DNA from: Breviolum minutum Mf 1.05b.01
Taxonomy: Eukaryota; Sar; Dinophyceae; Suessiales; Symbiodiniaceae
Length of the DNA stretch: 64,000 bases
Direction of reading: 5' to 3'
Assembly: GCA_000507305.1 (NCBI GenBank)
Contig: DF239288.1
Location: 124,001 to 188,000 of the forward strand
The notes below the pieces were generated by a model that was not told where the DNA came from, made no database searches, and saw nothing but the letters and a program-made list of their open reading frames with translations. Position numbers and translations under genes: made by a program. Shown piece after piece: positions 25,901 to 38,671 of the stretch; the first letter of the stretch is position 1, and each line of letters starts with the position of its first letter.

Positions 25901-28900
25901 TTTTGAATTATTCGGCTAGTGTTGAAGCAAGGGTCATTGAGAAGTGATGTTGCTGTGATCCAGGTATTCTTCTGCGAAGGACCAAAGTAGAACGAGCAGC
26001 AGATGTGAAGTTAGAAGCTGAAGGGTTGAAATTGCGTATGAAGCGGGTCGTGATGAATTGACGAATTGACGAATTGAGGCATCGAGTTGAGCAGCCTTCA
26101 ATAGCCTTCACTTTGTTGAGTTATATGATGATATCATATGATATATGACAATATATGATGTATTTTTCAATTGTTTCATGATTTCGCTGACTGCTGGATG
26201 CACCCTTTGAACTCAAGCTTTAGACAGCGAGGACCGGGTCATGAAAAAGGCTTGCAAGATTTTTGCTCATGGCGACCCTTTGACTCTGGTCATTGTGAAT
26301 TTGGTTTCGTTTTGAGCTTCGTGAACTTGAGACGTAGCAATGGCCACCGCAAGATAGCACACTACGAAGCAGGGCGGAGTGAGTTGTGAGTGCTGCTTTT
26401 GAGAGATACATCGGACTTCAGCAGGGCAGCTGCGTCAAAGAAAGTCATTTGAAATTTTAAAGAGTGTTTGCTTGTGAGATGCCCTGCATGCATGTTGACA
26501 TGGTTGGCATGGCAATGCGCTGGGTGTGGTCCATCACATTTGTTGAGGATTGCTACCAGCAAAATCGTTGCGGACCATGTGCCTATTTTGCCACCTTTAT
26601 GGCAAAAAGGGCACAAGGCCCGCAACGATAACAGCTGGTGACTGCACACCATGAACCAATGCTCGGCATTTCCAAAGAGCCTCGTGCTGGTTCATATGGT
26701 GCTGGTACCGAGGGTGCAATCATAGGGAGAGGCGTTGTCTCTGAAAGAGTCTCGAACGTGTGTTTTAACAGTCACACGTGCCAACAACAAACTGCATCAG
26801 CAGGATCCGGTTGGGGTTTGGCTGGCCACAGTTCACCCCAGTCGATCCCGTTATTACATCCCAGGATGACAATGGTTATTCACTGGAAGCTCACAAAAAA
26901 AAATGAGTATTCGTTTCGGTTTGCTTGGACTCCTGCAGATCATGAAGAGTGTGATGATGGTTACGAGGATTGTTTTGATTAAGTGATTGGAGAAGCTCCT
27001 TGAGGCTTTGAGTGCAGACACTGTCTCAAATTGATGCCAGTATTGGCGGTCTTGTGTGGATTTGAACCGTTTCACGCATCGGAGAACGACTGCAGCAGTC
27101 GGACCACCGCGTGCACAAATGACAGAAAGACATAGAAAGAAAGTAAGAGCATGTAAAAGCCTTTGCTTTGGTGTTCCAGATCTCTTCCACTTTTGGTGCC
27201 AAGCTAAGGTTGCCAGCCTTGACGGTGAGTATCCGCACGATACTGAGCTAGCATTGATATGCCTCGATGTGGTAAGCACTTGTGGCGTGTTATCTGCTCG
27301 TGTGGCCCAGGTAAGGACACCTTGTCATCTCAAGAGATGGATTTCTACACGGCAATGTACACGCAAGGCTCATGGTCACGGGGGACAGGAAACCAAGGAT
27401 GTACATATGAAGGGCCACGGGTGGTCATTTTGATGACTGGAAGGTCGAACGATGTTCGATACCTACGTGGAAAGTGGAACCGTGCTGCACAATTATGCAC
27501 ACGTGTCTTTACCTCAGCCGCTGCTTAAATTTTTACGGAAAGGTATTTTTTTGGGAATTATGTTTTTTTATTTTGGGAATTAATTTTTTTATTGCTTTCC
27601 CTTTTGCCTTGGCTGCTTTCTGCCTTTGCCTTTGCTTTTGCTGCTTTTGCTTTTGCTTTTGCCATTGCTTTTGCTTTTGCTGCTTTTGCTTTTGCTTTTG
27701 CCATTGCTTTTGCTTTTGCTGCTTTTGCTGTTGCTTTTGCCTTTGCTTTTGCTTTTGCCATTGCTTTTGCTTTTGCTGCTTTTGCTGTTGCTTTTGCTGC
27801 TCTTGCTTTTGCTGCTTTTGCCATTGCTTTTGCTTTTGCTGCTTNGCCCTACCTCCTCTGCAGGGACAGCCCACCCCCCATCGAAACGTCTCCACCTCCA
27901 ATTGAAACCATAGAAAAAAATTAATTCCCAAAATAATAAAAATTAATTCGCAAAATATTTCCGCACCCAATTTTTACACATACTGTATACTTGTTTCATC
28001 TTGTTTCAATTTTGGCATCGGATGGGCATCAAAGGTTTGACCTGATCATGAGATTGCGGCAAGCAGCAGGGACCATAGTGTTTCTGTAAAAAAGACATGT
28101 TCGAAAGACATTATCCCGGATTTCTGAAGGATATGTGAAAGGTGTTTGACATCACATGTGAGATGTTTGGCATTTGGCATCATTTGGCCATGCTTGACTC
28201 GCTTGTCAGGTCGACCATCCCTATCTCATCATTCATGGCTCGTTGAATTCCCCAGTTTGGCAGCTCAGCTTTGGCACTGTCACTGAGTCACTGGCAGCAT
28301 GGACGCTTGTGTTCTCTCAGGACCCCTCGGCCGGCTTGATTCCGACGAAGAGTCGTGGTTCTTTGGCTCAGCTGTTTTTTCGAAGCTTTTGAATCTTTTG
28401 AATCTATTCAGTTATATAACTTCGACATGTTGATTTTTGGAGTTTCGTTTGGCAAGGATGGCAAAAGACACGCAAAGCTTACACCAATCCGTATACTTCT
28501 GAGGTTTCACGGACATTTGTGCCCTTTGCCAAGATGACATTGAGGACAAGCAGCATCTGCCATGCTTGTTGCTACATTTCATTGGGCATGGCCAAGGGCA
28601 AAGCAATGGCCTCACAGGAGGGTAAGCGGTCAAAAGCGACTTGTGGCCATTCTTTTCACCGTGATTGTTTACAAGAGCAGCTGCCTCAAGATTTGACCAA
28701 TTCTGGGGGCACTTGCAAATCGATTTGGGGTGCCATGAAGGTATTTGGGACAAGCTCCTCAACTACCTAGTGGTGGTGTGGGATGTACGGAGCCCTGATT
28801 TCAGTGATATGTTTACCTTGTTTGCCTTGCATTGGCATGATTTCAGGCCCTGCGTGCTTCGTACCTTTGACCTGGGCTGATGAGGCCCGTAGATGCAAGT

Positions 28901-30964
28901 AGTAAGTAGTATAAGCAGTGATCATTGACTGCCTGTGCCCATGGAGATTCTCTCGCTGTATGTTTTGAATGCACCCAATCTTCAGGCAGAAGTGGAGAAC
29001 GATGACGATGACATTGTGGAAGAAGATGAGAAAGATGGAGGCAAAACTGCCACAAGTGTTTGCGAGACTTCATCTCACTTCATCACAGATGTTGGCGCAA
29101 ATGGTTTTTTCTGTAATGATTCGAGGTGATGCAAGTCGAGAGAAGGGCCCGAAAGGTCGTGGTAGAGGCCCAGCAGGATCAGTTAGTGATCCAAATTTGG
29201 AGGAATGATGACATGTTTTCGATTTGCATGAAATGCGGAAAGGTCTAAAATTCTAAAATTCTCAAACTAAAAGAAGCGAAATGCAGACATGAAGGGTGTT
29301 CCAGCACAGACACAGTCAAAGCCGACTCGTTCCAACAGCTGTTGGCGAGGCCGAAGCAGTGCAGCTGACATGTTTATTTTCCCACTCAGGTGGAATCCAC
29401 ATTTGATGGCATTGAATCTATAGATATACAGGATATACATCAATCGTTGGCAGTCAATCATCACATAATATCACATATCATGAAATGATGGCATCTGTTT
29501 ACACCCATTCTCCAGATACAGCATCGGAGATTTCCAAGAAAAGATCAACAGGTTCAGTTGAGTTAGATGCCAGGCATCATGCAGAAGATCAAAACCTCGG
29601 AATTTCAGAGCTCCACGAAGATCGAGGCTTTAGTGCAGGAGATCAAAAAGATGGAGGCATCAGACTCCAACAACAAGGCGCCTTTCGCATAGAAGACGAC
29701 GCTGCATTTAATATGCAAATTTCCTTCAACAGTCGACTTGGGATAGGAATACGTATAGGACGTATGTGATTCTTAACTTGGTGAAATAGAAACAAAGATT
29801 TGAGAATGCAGATGAAACTTGGATGAAAATGATGGCAACAGCTAGCGCTCCAGGCCCTCGTCTTCTCGCAGTTTACACGCTTTTTGGAGCTTATTGAGTG
29901 GCGCCTGAAGCGCGAGGGCATCTCTGCGGCCACTGTGCTTGGGAGCATGCCCATCGTAGCAAGGACGCAAAATGTCGATTATGATCGGTGGTGTATGTTT
30001 CTGTTGAGTTTCTGTTGAGAACATTAACTGCCATGCAAGATGCATGAAGAACAAACAAAGAAGGGAAGACGAGGAAGAGTAAGTTCATGACTTGTAGGGC
30101 GCCCTCTCTCTCTCTCTCTCTCTAGCCTTGTTCATATTTTTTCGTCAGTATCCAAAGTGAGGTTCTTTTTGACCCACCCTTGGTGCAGGAACAATATCAT
30201 TGTGTCGTTCCAAACGGAGCCAACCTTGAAGGTTCTGCTTATCTCGTTGAAAGCTGGAGGCTGGGAGATGTCAGAGATGGAGATGACGACTTGGCAGCTT
30301 CAGTTGGAGCCAGGAGAAGGACTCAACTTGCAAGCAGCCAATCATATTTTCATCATGGACCCGTGGTGGGGAACTCATTGTGGCACCGCGGTCAGTTCCC
30401 AAAGCAGTATGACATCCCGCAGCTCAAATCAGGTGGAATCCGGCTGCAGAAGCACAAGCCATCCAACGTCACAGCTCTAAGAATTGCTGTGCACTCCATG
30501 AAGCACCTCGCATCACCTAACCAATTCCAAACATGTTCGAATTCCAAGGACTGTTCCATAGAAAATTTGAGTGTCGCCAAGGTGCCCACCGTATTGGTCA
30601 AGTCAGACCAGTGAAGGCATTGCGCTTCGTAGCCGTGGAAAACTCGGCTTTCTGACCTTCATTCGCTCATTGCCCATGATCTTTCATGATCTTTCGTGAC
30701 TCATGGCCAAGGCTGAAACCATCGAGGAGAAGATCATTGAGCTGCAAGAGAAAAAGCAGACGGTCTTTGACTGCACAGTGGGAAACAGCAACCAGGCAAC
30801 TGCCTTAGGATTGGCATTGTTTGATTTGAGTGCCTGATATTGCAGCTGCAACATTCCCCGGTCGCATCCAGCCGCACGCCCTCATTCGACTCACAGCATT
30901 GCTGGACGCACTCTAGTGAGGCCTTGCAACGGCTCTCGGCAGAGGACATTCGCTTTCTCTTCAG
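19970..30964 (+). CDS. PARP-type zinc finger / Rad16-like SNF2 ATPase with RING finger
   Basis: Chromatin-remodelling/repair ATPase and likely ubiquitin ligase of the Rad5/Rad16 class, in about 36 exons. N-terminal PARP-type finger: CKRC (exon to 20140) and WFHSDC (exon from 20384), joined by a GC-AG intron. SNF2 motifs: [14 protein letters not shown] (about 21500), [10 protein letters not shown] (21875), [14 protein letters not shown] (22240), a C-x2-C/H-x-C insertion typical of algal Rad16 ([21 protein letters not shown], shown as 22300-22362), LDE plus [13 protein letters not shown] (to 24775, 24848-24886), RWCLSGT (to 25061), [15 protein letters not shown] (25234 on), [14 protein letters not shown] (25963 on), DFYTAMYTQ (27337), NYAHV and [10 protein letters not shown] (27504, 28035-28065), [10 protein letters not shown] (28210). 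RING halves: [14 protein letters not shown] (28510), [10 protein letters not shown] (28647) and PACFVPLT (28847 on). C-terminal helicase: [31 protein letters not shown] (29851), [43 protein letters not shown] (30579), then [10 protein letters not shown]. Exons between 22660 and 24560 form a long basic/acidic insert. Start codon and exact stop are not fixed. Confidence 0.9.
21780..21796. repeat. (GA)n microsatellite
   Basis: A pure GA dinucleotide run in an intron of the SNF2 gene. Confidence 0.8.
27527..27977. mobile_element. MITE-like element with inverted arms and a GCTTTT satellite core
   Basis: Lies wholly inside the intron 27505-28034 of the SNF2 gene. The left arm (about 27527-27592) and right arm (about 27913-27977) are imperfect inverted repeats of about 60 bases. 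They share an exact core TATTTTGGGAATTAATTT that extends through four more T. Each arm also holds two direct copies of a TTTTGSGAATTA-type motif, and both outer ends carry a CGGAAA box. The core (27600-27845) is a GCTTTT-type hexamer array with a few GCTGTT and GCCATT variants. One undetermined base (N) is at 27845, at the array edge, which suggests an assembly uncertainty. No transposase is coded. Target-site duplications are not clear, so this could also be a hairpin-forming satellite insertion. Confidence 0.5.
30102..30123. repeat. (CT)n microsatellite
   Basis: A pure CT dinucleotide run in an intron of the SNF2 gene, just before the exon that starts near 30188. Confidence 0.85.
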
Positions 30965-32394
30965 TTCGTGGCTTACAAGAAAAAGTTTGAGAGGTTTTTT
31001 CCCCATTTTTTTCTGCTTGGAATATCTTGGAATCAAATATGGGTGTGTTGACCTTGCAGACGTGCTGACATCGTTTCATCATCCATCTGCTGAGAATATG
31101 GTATATAGCTATGTGTAGGTCATAGGTAGATATACATACGTACAATTGTGCTCAATGTTGTGCAGGAATGTTAGCGTCGTGGTTTTTAGTTGAACTGTTT
31201 GAGCCAGGTAACTGATTACCTCCCAACTGTCATGCAGAAGGTTCTTCCAAATGTGGGAGAACGGCGGGCACGGGAGTTATGTCAAACCAAGCCAGCTGGG
31301 CCCAATACATCGTTCATATTATCCCAAATGGTCCTGATGCTTGATCTTGTCATTGAAAGATGTGGAAAAGACTCAAGATACAATAATCAACCGAAAGATG
31401 AAGAAAACGAAGAAGTTGGCCCTGGCAGTTGCAGAAAGTGACATGACATCCGAAGCGCTCCCTAGAGATTGAAGTGTTTCGCCCTTGTGGGCCAAATGTT
31501 CATCCTGTCGGCGCTGGGGATTGCAGTGGGGCAGCTGGTAGCGCCTTGACTGTGGCAGCCGTGGCAAAAGAACTCACGGAAACCTGGTGATCCGTGGTGA
31601 TACCAGTGCCTCAGATCCATCTCAATGACTCAAGTCTCAACTCCTCGTAAGTTTGGAGTTGGGTGCTTTCTTTGGTTTCATTTTGCATATTTTTGCCTAC
31701 AAAACTCCATAAAGCTGCTTTCGTGTTTTGTTTTTCTGGTTTCATCTGAGAGTTTGCTGCAGTTTGGCTCAAACCTGGGACTACCAGGGCGAGTGACCGA
31801 CTGTTGTCGATGAAGCGCCGCTCGCCATACCAGTCGGGACACCTGGTTGGCCATAGTGGCATCATGTGGCATCCTTGTTTTGAGGTCCTCCTCGTTTTTT
31901 CACACATTCGGTGTGCAGGTACCCCACGTGTGGCCAAAAGGGCAGGTGGGTCGAGAAAGGACCGGGTTAGTCTTATAGGTGAATCTGAATGTGCTGGAAA
32001 CTGCTGGCTTGGATCATGGCATTCCAATAGTTGAATAGATCAGCTACGCACCCGCCTCAACTTGCAGGAGCTGTAGCCAAGCTTTGCTTGTTGGCGCTTG
32101 ATGACCGCTTTGGTCCCAGCACACGGGCTCCCCTACCACCGTCTGGGGCTCAAGAATCCGTTTTTTCCTGCTCTTGTTTCATCATGCATTTCAAGATTTC
32201 GCTCGGCTGAAATGGTACAGGTTCTTCTACAGCGAATTGATTGCCCCTTTCCTCAGCTTTGACGGTGGGAAGTCCAAGGTTTCAAAGATTCTACAAGTAG
32301 CGATTTTTAGCGCTAGAACCGGTGATGATTTACGTGAGTTCAGGTTGATGATGGATGATTGGATCTTGATAATATAGCTGAAGTCCAGGCCCAG
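30965..32394 (+). CDS. Unassigned exons between SNF2 and kelch genes
   Basis: Two stretches look coding on the + strand. About 31455-31590 reads HPKRSLEIEVFRPCGPNV and then GAGDCSGAAGSALTVAAVAK and ends near a GTGATC donor. About 32065-32158 starts after a TTGCAG acceptor and reads AVAKLCLLALDDRFGPSTRA. They may be the N-terminal exons of the kelch gene or a small separate gene. I see no known domain. The helicase frame also stays open to 31118, so its last residues may extend into this area. Confidence 0.3.
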
Positions 32395-35300
32395 TGTCAG
32401 ATCAGCTGTACGTGATCGGTGGCAGGGACAACAACCAGGCTTGCTGCTAAGCTATCAGCTTGATATCAGCTTGTATCAACTTGTTCGGGTCAAAACTTTA
32501 GAGGTTTTTCACGTGCAATTCCGGTCAGGAGCCCCTGGATGTTGTCGAAATGTTCGACGCATGGAACGGAAGGCTGGGATGGATCAAATCAATGCATAGC
32601 AGTGTGAATCAATGGACTGTGACAAGCTACACCTCTTGGGTGCGATTGGGATTCTGGGAATCTCATCCTAAAAGAAACCATTTTGAGCTGAGGTGGGTCA
32701 CCTGCCCCGGCATGCTTGCGAGGAGGGCAGGCTGGAAGTTTCCAGTTTCCACCGTTGTTTCCTTCCACTTCAGTACTTCAGTCCATCACTTCGATTGGTT
32801 TTTCTCACAGGATGCGCTGCTGGGCCTTTGCCGAACGGCTGCTTGATGGTTTGTGGAGGCGGCGGAAACCGGAAACTGAAGCCATTGGCCTCGACTGAAA
32901 AGCCGATTGGCCGACAGCGATGACGTCTTGTGTGGTCATGCGTGAGGCTACGACGAGCAGGGCATCGTTCGCGGGGTTCTAGACAGCTGTGAGGTGGGGT
33001 GAGTTAAGATGTCAATCGATGTCACATGAGCATGACTGAGTTATGTGATATCATTGTACTTGCATGTGAAATCATGTGAAGGTGCCACAGGTTGGCAAAT
33101 AATGTGACCTTGCGACATGTTGTGACCATGCCGCCTGTCTTTCTTGTGCAACGAACATGAGGTGTTCGATCCAATTAAACAGAGATGGAGCAAAACCGGT
33201 TCAGCCAGAACCTCAGACAGTAACCACGGCAACTTTTGAAACTTTACCAGTCTTGAACCACCAGAGCAACCTCGCCAGCCAGTTATTTATGGTCAGGTAC
33301 TGCTGAGAGCGCGTTGGGGTCACGGTTCGCCGGGCTCATTTTTCCAGACTCAAATGTGAAATTCATATAAAACCCGTTGTATCCCGTTGTCATGGCAGGC
33401 TGCTCGGTCTTGGGATCGGAAGTTTACGCAGCCCAGGCCTCAAATGTCACAAGAGCCATGCCTTAAATTTGTCGCTCTGCCCTGTGCAATGTATTGCATG
33501 TTGGGCCTCGGCAATGTCTTAGGTCGGTGGCTGTGCGCTCCTTCAGGGTTCCCTGATTGGAGAGGACAGGGAGTCTCGTGGGATCGAGGGATTGAAACAG
33601 CAAATCCAAGTCTTTTTTGAATCCAGGAACTGATGGAGACGTTGCGCAGTTGCGAGGCTCAATCCATGACTTGCATGATACATCGAACATCCAGCAATCG
33701 ATCGTGATCCATCCGTGTTTTGCACCTGGAGGCCTATGATTTGACAACAGACCAATGGCGAACCGCTCCGAGCCTCAACGTGGCTCGCGCGGGTGCTAGG
33801 CTGGTGATGAAAGAAGCCATATTCCGCAAGCGAACATGTTGGACCCACATCCTGCTACCAAATGTAGAATGAAGCCGACATCATTCAGTGCCTGGTTGTC
33901 AGGGTAGTGACCATCGCTGGCGGCAAGTTGGCAGCGGTGGGTGGTTGTGATGATGTTTTTGGACGAGCAGAGTTGGCTCCTCAGGATAGCGGATGACTTT
34001 GTCCATACTTTGTTTGTATTTTGACATGCAGTAGCACCAAGAGGAGAAGATCAAAGCGTGCCGTTTGAACAAGCCACTAAGTCATAAGAAGTCAATATCG
34101 TTGAATGATTCAGTGATATTTGTCAATTGCACAAACGATATCAAATATATTATATATATCATAATTTTTTGGCAGGCTGGCACAGCATGGCACACCTTGA
34201 GTCATTGAGAGATACGAAACCACTTTGCTCCAGCACCAAGGATGCTCGCCAGCGTGGAGATCTTGAGGCATGGGAGACTCGATGCAAGTCAATGCGAATG
34301 TTTCTTTCGTCAGAGAGTTCATCAATTCCACGCGGCAAAATGACACAACATGTCCGTCCATCTGAAATTCTGAAAGCTAAGGAGTAGCAACTGGGAGCTC
34401 CTTGACACACAACTAGGTGTCCCAAGGACAGACTTGAAGTGAAAGAATCGGAAAGATTCTCAATCTCAATGAATGATATTACATTAATTTACATTATTAC
34501 ATTGAATTATGTCAATATGATTCGATCAATATGTAAATCACAATCAGACAACAGCTTCAGAAGGTGAGATTGCACCAGATTGCACCCTGCTAGGACCACC
34601 GCAGCAGCAGTTGCACTGGATGCCGAGCGGATCTTGGTGTCATTGGCTTTGTTTCACGGCAGACCTTATTCTGGTGCCCATTGACACATCGTGATATCGA
34701 GGGAAGATGTGAAAATATGATATGTGGTATGCTTCTATATGATTCGATGATTTGAATTCAAACATTAATAGTACATAGTGGAAATTTAGTCGATCATACG
34801 GGTATTTCGCCAGGTGATGGGTGGTGCACCCTCTTTGTCGTCTGCAGAGGCACAGGGATTCCAGAGATTCCACAGCCACATTCAGTTCAGTCGCTTCACT
34901 GCCACAGGTGTACCACGTCCAAAAGAAAACACAAGAAGAGCCAGGTGCGCAAAGGGCACAAACCATGACAAAGCTCTTCAAAGCTCTTCAATCCTTCTCC
35001 AAGCATTTGTATCCTACTTTGTTCCCGGTGTTAGCATGAATCATATTGAATACATGCGTCAATGTGTCGCGAAATCATACTAAAATCAGAAATCACATGT
35101 CAAATGACATGTGTTTGATGTTACATTCTAAGACATCGAATCATAATATCGTTTTATGTTTCATTCCGAAAGACATTCAGATTGGAGAACGAAACACTTG
35201 TGACGCTTGTTGAGAACAGGAGATGCTGGATGCAGTGGGCAGATCCAGGTAAGTGATATGGCTGAAGGCCGCATGGGCTGCCAAGCCGTTGTGATGCGGC

Positions 35301-36118
35301 TGCCGGCACCTGGAAAGTCATTCACTCAGTCAATTTTTGCGCAAAGATGTGATGGACAGTCTGGTAAGTATGAAAGCGGTATGGATATGATTGGCATTGA
35401 TTGGGTATGTCCTTTAGTATCTTTAGTTTGTACTGTAAGTGACCGTAGTACCTCTTAGTCTTTGTCTTGGGGCAGCGCATGCCCAAGCTGCTTTTTTTCT
35501 TGTGTCATGGCAAGAAAGAGGGTGGCGGTCTCACAAGGACATTTCCAACATGTACACGACAATGTGTTGTGGTGGTTGGCGGTGAGAATGGAGATGAGGA
35601 GCAGGGTGCTGATGTATTTGACTTCAACTTCCTGTCGGTCAGGTTGTTGAAAGACTACCGTATGTTTGCACATGCGCCAGCAGAACCAGAGTGTGCAGGA
35701 CTGGGAGGATGAAGGGACTACACTGGCAAGGCAGTTTAGTACCGTCTTGGTCTATGATGCAGAAGAAGGAGTCTGGCGACCGACAGATGCCTCCTGGAAG
35801 CATCTGGTATTGCGGTACTTCATTGACTTGAAGCACTTGTGTTTGGAGGGGAGGGCAGGTTGGATGAGCAGGAGCCAAAGAAAAGGTGATAGAAACTATC
35901 CTTGCAGCAGAATTGGAAATTTCTCGTTGGTTTACCTCCATGGTGATAGTTTCGATCTTGTAAATGTTGGCATGTTTGATTGGCATCCCTGTGTTTCTAG
36001 CCTGGGTACCAAGGCCTTTCCACAACTGCCAACACCGCGAACTGCCATGGCGCTATGCGTGGCTCCAGGGATGGTAGCTTCCATCTCAGCTTGTCAGCAC
36101 TCGCCCAAAAACTCGTAG
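32395..36118 (+). CDS. Kelch-repeat (beta-propeller) protein
   Basis: Exons encode repeated kelch blades, each with a hydrophobic-GG strand and a later Y/F-D...W strand. Seen in order: QLYVIGGRDNNQ (32412 on), EPLDVVEMFDAWNGRLGW (32530), CAAGPLPNGCLMVCGGG (32813), LEAYDLTTDQWRTAPSLNVA (33727), VVTIAGGKLAAVGGCDDVFG (33907), TTAAAVALDAERILV (34597), DMAEGRMGCQAVVMRLPAPG (35256), QCVVVVGGENGDEEQGAD (35557), STVLVYDAEEGVWRPTD (35739) and FPQLPTPRTAMALC (36015). This gives about six blades, so a whole propeller is likely. Such proteins act as scaffolds or as substrate adaptors of ubiquitin ligases; no BTB or F-box domain was seen. The start is not fixed and could include the exons at 31455-32158. 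The frame closes at 36116-36118, or the last exon ends earlier at a GTAGCT donor. Confidence 0.75.
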
Positions 36119-38671
36119 AAGTCGTGGAAGTGAAAACATATGAAAACATGAGCGAAGGCAATGGATTCCGGAAAACAAAGGAAAAAAGGAAAAATGCAAG
36201 ATCGTGAAACCTGAGATGGTGGTTAGGTCGTTGATGCCCCCATTCCACCTGAGGTTGGCCATCTCCAATAGCTCCAGATCAGACTGAATAGGCTGAACAG
36301 CGCACCATTTTCAGGCAGCTTCGCTTCGTCCACGCGTCCATTTTGACCAACAAAATCACGTGTCACATCGATGCTTTGGAGGAAGTTTAGAATATCGTAG
36401 TCGTAATATGATGTAATATGTCTACAATAATATATATATATATATGTGTGTATACAGATATGATTGATGATGCTGTTTGATTCTGGATGGTTAGACATAC
36501 CATCAGGATTGAAGCGAGGTCTTGTCGAAGTGACGTCGGCCCCCCTTTGGTTCTTTGACCGCCAGACCATGGCGGCGCTCGCAGAGCCAAGCGGAACTCA
36601 GGCAACTTTCCGAACTGCCAATGGCAGCAGCCAAATCGCCATGACCTTGAGATTCAGCTCAGCTGAAGGCATCTGAAAGATCCTGATAGCTTAGCGTGAA
36701 AAACTAAACCGAAATGAATTGAATTGATTCGGGATTCTAAGAATCAATATAGCGTTGGCCCCTAGCCTGGTGAAGCAGGAATGACAGACAAATAATGAAT
36801 AGTATAGTAAATCAACAATAGTATCGAATCTAATCCTGCTCTTCGACTGGTCATGCCCCTTCAGACAATCTGAATCGTGTTGGAACAATTTGAACATATA
36901 TCAGCTTGTTCTGTTGTTCTGTTTTTTTCAAAAAGATACGAAAAAGTACCCAAAAAAGTACGAAGTCACTGTGCTGAAGACCTCGCATCATGGCGTCGTA
37001 CTCCCCTAATTTGGGAGCTTCCGAGTGGCTGCCACTCCTTTCAGCCACCAGGTGGCCAGTGGTCAGAGTGCAAACTTAATAGAAATTTTCGAGATTCATG
37101 CAGGTTCATTGGAAATTTCTATTAAATACTATTTTTAAAAAATCGCAATAGATCTTGAATGTAATGATGAGATTTGATAAGATCTGAGCATCATCTTTTG
37201 CAGTGTGTCTCTAGGTGCAGACCAAACGCTGCTTGGTCACCGGGACTTGATGAATTGTAGGTGGGATGATGTGCCGGGACATGCGTGTCAAGCTTGTTCC
37301 AGCAGATCAATCCTGGGAGCTCGCTTTCTCTGGCCGTGTCAGGGACGAGCAGTGGGATGTAGGTAGCACAACCTTTTGCAGTCATATCCCGTCAATTCCG
37401 GTCGGAAGGTCGTAAGGTCAGGTCTCAAAGACTGGCTGTTTCCAGCATCAGAAAGCAAGCAACCCATTCAGCAATGGATCAAAAATGATCAAAAGGATAA
37501 AAAAGTTATACAAAAGGAAACAACTGCAGGAGAGTGAGTGCCTCCTACCCATCTTGGTCTCACCTGTGCGTATCGTGTCCCTAGGACAGATCGCAGGCTG
37601 CAGAGAGCACTCAATGAAGACAATGGAAGCTTCTTTTGCTGAGTTTTTGTGACGATGGTATGAAGACGTTTTCTTGATTCGTTCTGGTCAGCAGCAGCAA
37701 CGGAGATAGATATGACATCCTGGAGGATTTAAAAGCTTCCATTGGTCTCTCTGTTCTTTTGCCCTCTGCGCGTCCCCTCGGCAATGTGACTCTCATGCGA
37801 ATTCAGAGGTCATGAAACTCTCTTTCTGGGAGCTGGAACGTAGGTTAGATATGTAGTCAACTGTGGTAGGACATGGTAGGACTAGACATGTGGGGATTGG
37901 ATGGGAGGACATGTCTACAATGACATGTTGGATGACATGAATTGTACGAATGAGCCCACGATGTCACTATGAGATCAGAGTACGTAATGGTTCTCTTTGA
38001 TTTCGGATGACACGTGTCAGCCTTGCGACAAATTGGATGGAAAGACGTGTCTGTTTCGGGATGTGACTTCATGTTCGTACATGTTGATTCAAGTTCCAAG
38101 GATGACCTCCCATGTCTGAAATATTTTCGAAGAAGACGTGCCTGTTCAGTCATGACTCCATTGTTTGGTGATGTCTCAAAGGCCGAATAGCAGCATGATG
38201 CTCTTGCATTATGCTGATGTGCTCACTAAATTTGGTTCATGATGTTTGATGTGGATGCTCCGGCAAGAAATGTTTGATGTATTGAAATGTATTGAATGTA
38301 TTCTCCTTTTGTCGACAACCCCACCATGTTATGCAGCTACCAAGATAAGTCACGGTCATTCAGGCTCGTTGGCCCTGAAAGAGAGTGCTTTGACCATGTT
38401 GAGCATCGCATGTGCTGGGGAGGACTGAGGCTTTGCGGGGCTCTTAGAAAGAAAACACTCCGAAGCTGAAGGTTCCAAGGTTCCAGACCATCCAGTGTGG
38501 TTGTCACATGTTGTCACTGTTTGAACAGACATGAAGAGGCCGTTTGCATCTATTTGCTACCATTTTTGGAACAGCCATGAATCAGTGGAAACTGTGAAAG
38601 CTTGGTGATTCTTTGATGCAACAGGCTCAAGGGCCTCAAAAAGGGACGGCCTTTACGTTCGAAGGACGGCC
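36119..38671. other. Long region with no supported gene
   Basis: Mostly AT-rich spacer. It has a TA/GT-rich run at about 36429-36452. A coding-like stretch at 37264-37362 reads MRVKLVPADQSWELAFSGRV in the + frame and could be an orphan exon. A short open frame at 36569-36676 starts MAALAEPSGTQATFRTANGS. Neither has recognisable similarity nor a clear partner. The 37850-38230 part is rich in short ACATG-containing repeats. Confidence 0.35.

Noticed and set aside
26185..27300. Frames in the middle of the SNF2 gene as separate genes
   Set aside because: Exons before ([14 protein letters not shown]) and after (DFYTAMYTQ) are adjacent in the Rad16 protein, so this is a large intron.
27474..27970. 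Long frames on both strands through the GCTTTT array (Ala/Lys or Leu-rich proteins)
   Set aside because: All six frames stay open because the hexamer repeat has no stop codon; the array lies in a frame-verified intron.
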